A stretch of 64,000 nucleotides of DNA from Marininema mesophilum. GTDB lineage: Bacteria; Bacillota; Bacilli; Thermoactinomycetales; DSM-45169. The number at the start of each line of letters is the position of its first letter. Position 1 is the first letter of the stretch. Location of the stretch: the NCBI RefSeq assembly GCF_900106775.1, contig NZ_FNNQ01000005.1:138836-202835 (forward strand). Direction: 5' to 3'. The position numbers and the translations under genes are program-made. This document shows positions 60,398 through 64,000 of the stretch, piece by piece. The notes under the pieces are model-generated. The model was not told the origin of the DNA. It saw nothing but the letters and a program-made list of their open reading frames with translations, and made no database searches.

Positions 60398-60532
60398 GGT
60401 ACAGAAAGAGGTGATAGTCGTATCTAGAGGTGATAATGTACATATACCTTCTAACGTTGTCATTCTCAATAGAAATCGGCTTTTTGTTACCAAAAAAATT
60501 CATATATTACCTACATAGGAAAAACGTTATCC

Positions 60533-60562
60533 TTGATTATGGCAAATGTCTGCCTTTATACT
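60533..60562 (+). promoter_or_regulatory. SigA-type promoter of the secreted protein gene
   Basis: TTGATT (60533-60538), an 18-base spacer and TATACT (60557-60562), 54 bases before the ATG at 60617. Confidence 0.45.
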
Positions 60563-60616
60563 TTTTTTATAAAGAGAAAAATAGGGGGAGCAATTTAATT
60601 TAGGGGAGTGTTCATC

Positions 60617-61606
60617 ATGCAAAATGCAAAAAGAAAAGTGTTTACTAGCGCGATGGCTTTACTGATTGTTGCTAGTGTGGGTGCCGGAACGAGTCTTGCT
60701 GCACAAAATGATGATGAGAAGCCACCAACAAAAGAAGGGTATGTGGTGAAAGACGGTAAAAAAACACCGGTAAGTCAGGATGACGCAGCCTACCCCAAAT
60801 TACCAAAAGACCCCAATGAACCTGTACCGAAAACAGGAACTACTACAACCGACACAGCGAAAATGGGAAACACCATATACTTTGAAGGTGAAGGTACAAC
60901 TGATTTTGGTGATGGCGTAACTGGTAAAGTGTACTTAGAAAAAAAATCAGATGGAAAGATAGAACTTGGAGTATATGATCCAAAGACTTATAAAAAAACT
61001 CGTGACCCTGTCAGTGACGAAAGAGATGAGATTGGCGAAAAAGAGATGGTAAAAAAATATGGACCAGCCTATGCTTGGAGTAAAGCTTTTGATGGAACAA
61101 CCAAGTTAAAAAGAGAGACAAGATATGAATTAGTTAAATCGAGCGTGGTTGACAGAGCAGCACAGTATAATTTTTCGCAAGCTGTTAGACATGGTGTAGC
61201 TAAATCAGATCTATTTGGTTTTTCATCAACAATTGGATCAAAAGTATCTGTTGAAACAGGTGGCGGGTTTCTTCCAGGGAAAGTTACAGCAGAATTAAGT
61301 ACTGAGTTAACGTCTAAATTTGAAAAAAACATTACGGTTACAAATGAAACGACAACAACGGAGTCTTTTACCGCTCCAAAAGTTGATAATCCCGACTACA
61401 AAGAACCGGTATATACAGGAGCAGCGTATCAATTAAAATCTACTTATACCGTTGTACCTGGAGATGGATTGAAAGAACTGATTAATGAGAACTATGACGG
61501 CGGAATGGATTTGAAAAGTAAAGAATTGGCTAATCCTTCATATAAATACGCTGAAGACCAAATGTATTTTGGCTTAACACCCGGTTCACATGAAAACGAC
61601 GATTGA
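60617..61606 (+). CDS. secreted protein, possible aerolysin/ETX-MTX2-type beta-pore-forming toxin
   Basis: The 329-residue protein has a clear signal peptide (KRKVFTSAMALLIVASVGAGTSLAAQ) and no cysteine, and its mature part is rich in Thr, Ser, Lys and Glu with long beta-type stretches. Residues about 195-260 (GFSSTIGSKVSVETGGG..., ELSTELTSKFEKNITVTNETTTTESF) alternate polar and small residues, as the membrane-insertion region of aerolysin/ETX-MTX2 toxins does. The family match is my reading and not certain; a secreted binding protein is the alternative. GGGGAG lies eight bases before the ATG. Confidence 0.6.
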   Translation: MQNAKRKVFTSAMALLIVASVGAGTSLAAQNDDEKPPTKEGYVVKDGKKTPVSQDDAAYPKLPKDPNEPVPKTGTTTTDTAKMGNTIYFEGEGTTDFGDGVTGKVYLEKKSDGKIELGVYDPKTYKKTRDPVSDERDEIGEKEMVKKYGPAYAWSKAFDGTTKLKRETRYELVKSSVVDRAAQYNFSQAVRHGVAKSDLFGFSSTIGSKVSVETGGGFLPGKVTAELSTELTSKFEKNITVTNETTTTESFTAPKVDNPDYKEPVYTGAAYQLKSTYTVVPGDGLKELINENYDGGMDLKSKELANPSYKYAEDQMYFGLTPGSHENDD

Positions 61607-61663
61607 TAAATACCTTTGCTAAAGCGATAGGTTAAGTTTATCGAGCTAGAGCTTTATAAAAAT

Positions 61664-61696
61664 GCCCTCTACTTTTTAATTAGTAGGGGGCTTTTG
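61664..61696 (+). terminator. terminator of the secreted protein gene
   Basis: GCCCTCTACT/AGTAGGGGGC stem followed by TTTTGATTT. Confidence 0.8.
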
Positions 61697-61752
61697 ATTT
61701 GTTTAGAAGGAAATCTCAGCTATAATTAAGATAGAATAAAGGGGGATTATTT

Positions 61753-62296
61753 ATGAATAAACCTATATTATTACCAGGAGAACGAATATATCTCCGTCCC
61801 ATTAGTGTTGAAGATTCGGAATTATATTTCCGTATGATGTTTAATTCAGAAACACGGCGTCTTACTGGAACACAAAAATGCTTTTCTCGAGAGGGCATCA
61901 AACGTTATATTGAAGGACTCTCCCAAAATTCCTCAAGTCTGCTCCTACTGATCGCTTTCATTGAAGATGATACAGTGATCGGTGATATTCAATTACTGAA
62001 CATACACCCCACTAATCGCAACTGTTTTATTCTTGGACGATCCAATCCATCAAGGCAAAGGCTACGGCTCTGAGGCGATGAAACTAATGCTGGAATATGC
62101 CTTTGGTGTGTTAAATCTTCATCGGGTTGAGTTAGACGTCTTCTCCTACAATGAACGGGCCATCCATGTATATGAAAAGTTAGGCTTTAAAAAAGAAGGC
62201 ATTCTACGAGAGTCTCTGTTTTACGATCATCAATACCACGATTCCATCATTATGAGCATGTTGGAAAAAGAGTATCGTGAGCATTATGGGATTTAA
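61753..62296 (+). pseudogene. GNAT acetyltransferase (RimJ/RimL type), frameshifted
   Basis: The first frame (61753 to about 62030) reads MNKPILLPGERIYLRPISVEDSE... up to NIHPTNRNCFI, and a second frame continues DDPIHQGKGYGSEAMKLMLEYAFGVLNLHRVELDVFSYNERAIHVYEKLGF... to 62296. Together they make a GNAT protein of about 175 residues with the acetyl-CoA loop QGKGYGSEA. One base change near 62033 separates the frames, so it is a recent pseudogene or a sequencing error. GGGGG precedes the ATG. Confidence 0.85.
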
Positions 62297-62716
62297 TCAA
62301 GACTACAACGAATTGATTGAGCGTCTACTTCCCTATTACCTCCCCTATAATGGTCAACATAAGTTATCTCTTGCTATCTATCATCAAGGAGAGGAATTTT
62401 TTCATATCTTTGAACAACCTTCTAGTGAAGCAGATCTTTATGAAATCGGTTCGATTACTAAAGTGTTCACATCTACATTACTTTCCATTGAGGTCGTTCA
62501 TAAGAGATTGTCTCTTGGAGATCCTGTCGCTTCTTTTTTCCATCGATCTCCTCACCTGGATCTCAGATGACTCTTCATCATCTAGTCACACACACATCAG
62601 GATTGCCCCGTATTCCCTTTAAGGTTATGTGGCCCCTATTCCTTCCTAAGCCCTTTTTCCTTCGACGGAAGGTCGGAACTTGCCATACAAATTTGGACTT
62701 ACATGTGCATCCGTAA
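62277..62716 (+). pseudogene. class C beta-lactamase-like serine hydrolase, fragment
   Basis: The N-terminal frame contains YEIGSITKVFTSTLLSIEVV, with the SxxK nucleophile motif (SITK), and stops at 62570. A second frame (from 62567) continues MTLHHLVTHTSGLPRIP, the next block of the family. It then decays after about 50 residues, with an apparent internal deletion; no YxN or HxG region follows. It is a remnant that overlaps the GNAT pseudogene. Confidence 0.8.
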
Positions 62717-62782
62717 AGGCCTAGGACCAAAGGCTGATTACCTCCTGCCTACATACAATCATCGTCACTTTTGCTATTCCAC

Positions 62783-62810
62783 AAAAAAAGAACCTAGTCA
62801 TAGGTTCCTT
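62783..62810 (-). terminator. terminator of the MBL-fold gene
   Basis: GAACCTA-TGAC-TAGGTTC stem followed by seven T on the minus strand, 18 bases after the stop at 62828. Confidence 0.8.
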
Positions 62811-62827
62811 CGATAACACCATATTCT

Positions 62828-63646
62828 TCAACTCTCTAGCAATTCTAAGTATTTACTAATGGATGCTTCTACGATTGTACGGCTTTCACCCACAATGGAT
62901 TTCCCAGACCAGGCCGCGTGGATATTAGCAAAATTCCACTCTGCCAATATAGAGCGAATGCGTTTTAATTCTCTTGGTGGCAAGGGGAGCAGATTGGGGA
63001 AACTATACATAAAACTAACTCGATTTAAACCAAACGTGATATACACTGTATCCCCAGTCAAAATCGCACCCTCTCCATCAGCTCCTTCTGCCCAGTGTAA
63101 AATCGTGCTACCTTCAAAGTGTCCACCGATCCGAACAGCTGTCACTCCAGGAGCCAGTGTAAGGGTTTCACCTGACCAAAATTGAACACGTTCTGCCGGG
63201 CCCATCACCCATTCCTGATCTGCTTCGTGTAAATATACCGGGCAATCAAAGGCTTCTGCCCAATCAGAAAAGTTACTATAAAAATGAGGATGAGAGACTA
63301 TAATTCCTTGTAATCCACCCTGGCCTTCTATCCATTCGATCGTCTCATTATCCAGGTAAGTAATACAATCCCATAAAAAGTTGCCGGATTCTGTTTGTAA
63401 CAATAAGGCCCGCTGTCCAATTGCAAAACCTGGTTTTGTCACGATTTCCGTCAATCCCGGCTCCACTTCTGTACGTTCATTGTGAAAATCCGCTTCTTTC
63501 ATTACCGCCAGTGTCGTCCATTTCTGCCCAAGAGGATGGACATACTGGCGTTCATCTTCACAGATGGGACAATGCTGACGGTTCTTCACTTCTTCGCGAT
63601 ATCTTACACCACATGTTGTGCAAATCAGTGCATTATGGACATACAT
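62828..63646 (-). CDS. metallo-beta-lactamase-fold hydrolase with N-terminal zinc ribbon
   Basis: The 272-residue protein starts with a zinc ribbon (C9-TT-C12, C26-PI-C29) followed by an MBL fold: SHPHFYSNF stands in the place of the HxHxDH motif, GGHFEGSTILHW follows, and GAILTGDTVYI provides the later Asp ligand. The Asp of HxHxDH is lacking, so metal binding may be altered. Typical relatives are small cytosolic hydrolases. AAGGAGG precedes the ATG at 63646. Confidence 0.82.
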   Translation of the reverse strand: MYVHNALICTTCGVRYREEVKNRQHCPICEDERQYVHPLGQKWTTLAVMKEADFHNERTEVEPGLTEIVTKPGFAIGQRALLLQTESGNFLWDCITYLDNETIEWIEGQGGLQGIIVSHPHFYSNFSDWAEAFDCPVYLHEADQEWVMGPAERVQFWSGETLTLAPGVTAVRIGGHFEGSTILHWAEGADGEGAILTGDTVYITFGLNRVSFMYSFPNLLPLPPRELKRIRSILAEWNFANIHAAWSGKSIVGESRTIVEASISKYLELLES

Positions 63647-63911
63647 ACGAAATCCTCCTTGATTCGGGAAACAAAATTTTTCACCCATTTATAGTTACTT
63701 AAGATCACTTTGAGCCAGCTTAAATATAGCTATCAGATAGTGGACTCTCTCCAACAAATATTGCCCTTCCCTTTTCATGATAGGACCTTTCTATGCTAAT
63801 ATTCTTCAACATAAAGGCTGAACTTAGCTTACCGAATTAGTCTTATATATTATAAGTGACAACGTAGGACCAAAGTCTGATACTAACAAAAAAGAACCTG
63901 AAAGTTGGTAT

Positions 63912-64000
63912 TGACCCCGTCAAGTAGACAATAGAAAAAGAACCTTATTAAGCGGCGATCTTTTCTCGGTATTCCACGGGGGAAAGGTCGCCGAATTTTT
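63912..64000 (-). mobile_element. right end of an IS3-family insertion sequence (cut by the window)
   Basis: A terminal sequence TGACCCCGTCAAGTAGACA (63912-63930), of the type found at IS3-family ends, is followed by the 3' end of a transposase gene that runs off the window. The left end and the target duplication are not visible. Confidence 0.7.
63948..64000 (-). CDS. IS3-family transposase, C-terminal end only
   Basis: The last 16 codons on the minus strand encode KFGDLSPVEYREKIAA and a stop at 63948. FGDLSPVEYRE is the conserved C-terminus of IS3-family orfB transposases (IS150 group). The rest lies outside the window. Confidence 0.85.
   Translation of the reverse strand, partial: KFGDLSPVEYREKIAA

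Larger units (their letters stand above)
60094..60616. other. 523-base intergenic region
   Basis: The first 160 bases are an in-frame extension of the Rieske gene that is probably untranslated. The rest is AT-rich and contains a plus-strand terminator hairpin with no gene before it and a promoter for the secreted protein at 60617. No RNA family or further gene was recognised. Confidence 0.5.

Noticed and set aside
1..64000. rRNA, tRNA or prophage modules
   Set aside because: No tRNA cloverleaf, rRNA segment, phage structural, integrase or lysis gene was recognised on reading both strands; only the IS3-type end at the right edge is mobile.

Overview
The window looks like chromosome from an endospore-forming Bacillota in the Bacillales. 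The large share of genes with Thermoactinomycetaceae-type relatives (XPB-like helicase pair, Gly/Cys-rich and Pro/Gly-rich spore proteins) suggests that family, but this rests on memory of protein families and not on a search. Gene density is high, ribosome binding sites are strong (AAAGGAGG type), GTG/TTG starts are common, and rho-independent terminators follow most genes.

Layout. 1-8.4 kb: a cut-off gene start, a Gly/Cys repeat protein, an MFS exporter, ylbG, ylbF, a translationally coupled helicase-associated protein plus XPB-type helicase, a lipoprotein with two PrcB-like domains behind an ECF-type promoter, a 50-residue ORF and a Pro/Gly-rich protein. 8.5-11.5 kb: MgtE and CorC/HlyC-type magnesium/ion transport proteins. 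11.6-32.1 kb: a large spore-surface glycan/glycoprotein island with three glycosyltransferases, a five-copy tandem family of about 145-residue unrecognised proteins, a methyltransferase, further glycosyltransferases, UDP-amino-sugar enzymes (2-epimerase, 4,6-dehydratase, RmlD-like reductase), a PHP phosphoesterase, four tandem CgeB-like proteins and a sulfotransferase. 32.4-40.3 kb: lactate permease, a Met/Pro/Gly-rich protein with a DUF2642-like end, DAHP synthase under a T-box, SGNH hydrolase, SpoVAD, SpoVAC, small membrane, CBS and YetF-like proteins. 40.3-43.5 kb: a GntR-controlled ABC exporter operon and a second ABC system whose ATPase is a pseudogene. 43.6-60.1 kb: mostly housekeeping and stationary-phase genes (M20, M42 and M29 peptidases, YugN, Asp23, NYN protein, YtxH and CBS proteins, citrate synthase with a divergent LysR regulator, YlaN, thioesterases, AbrB-like regulator, fRMsr, Nudix, lipid kinase, Rieske fusion). 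60.6-64 kb: a secreted protein resembling aerolysin-type toxins, two decayed genes, a metallo-beta-lactamase-fold protein, and the end of an IS3-type element.

Main point. The five tandem paralogues and the adjacent glycosyltransferase operon share one conserved promoter architecture, GTCCAAGC-N16/17-CATAnnnTA (one copy has TG in place of the final TA). Its -10 half matches the consensus of late mother-cell sporulation sigma factors (SigK/SigE). Similar elements precede the 2-epimerase operon, the sulfotransferase, the methyltransferase, the Met/Pro/Gly-rich gene and the Gly/Cys-rich gene. Together they suggest a co-regulated programme that builds and decorates an outer spore layer, in which the five-copy family would be the structural protein and the glycosyltransferases, CgeB-like proteins, amino-sugar enzymes, methyltransferase and sulfotransferase would make its glycans. 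The promoter pattern is seen in the sequence; the spore-surface role is inferred.
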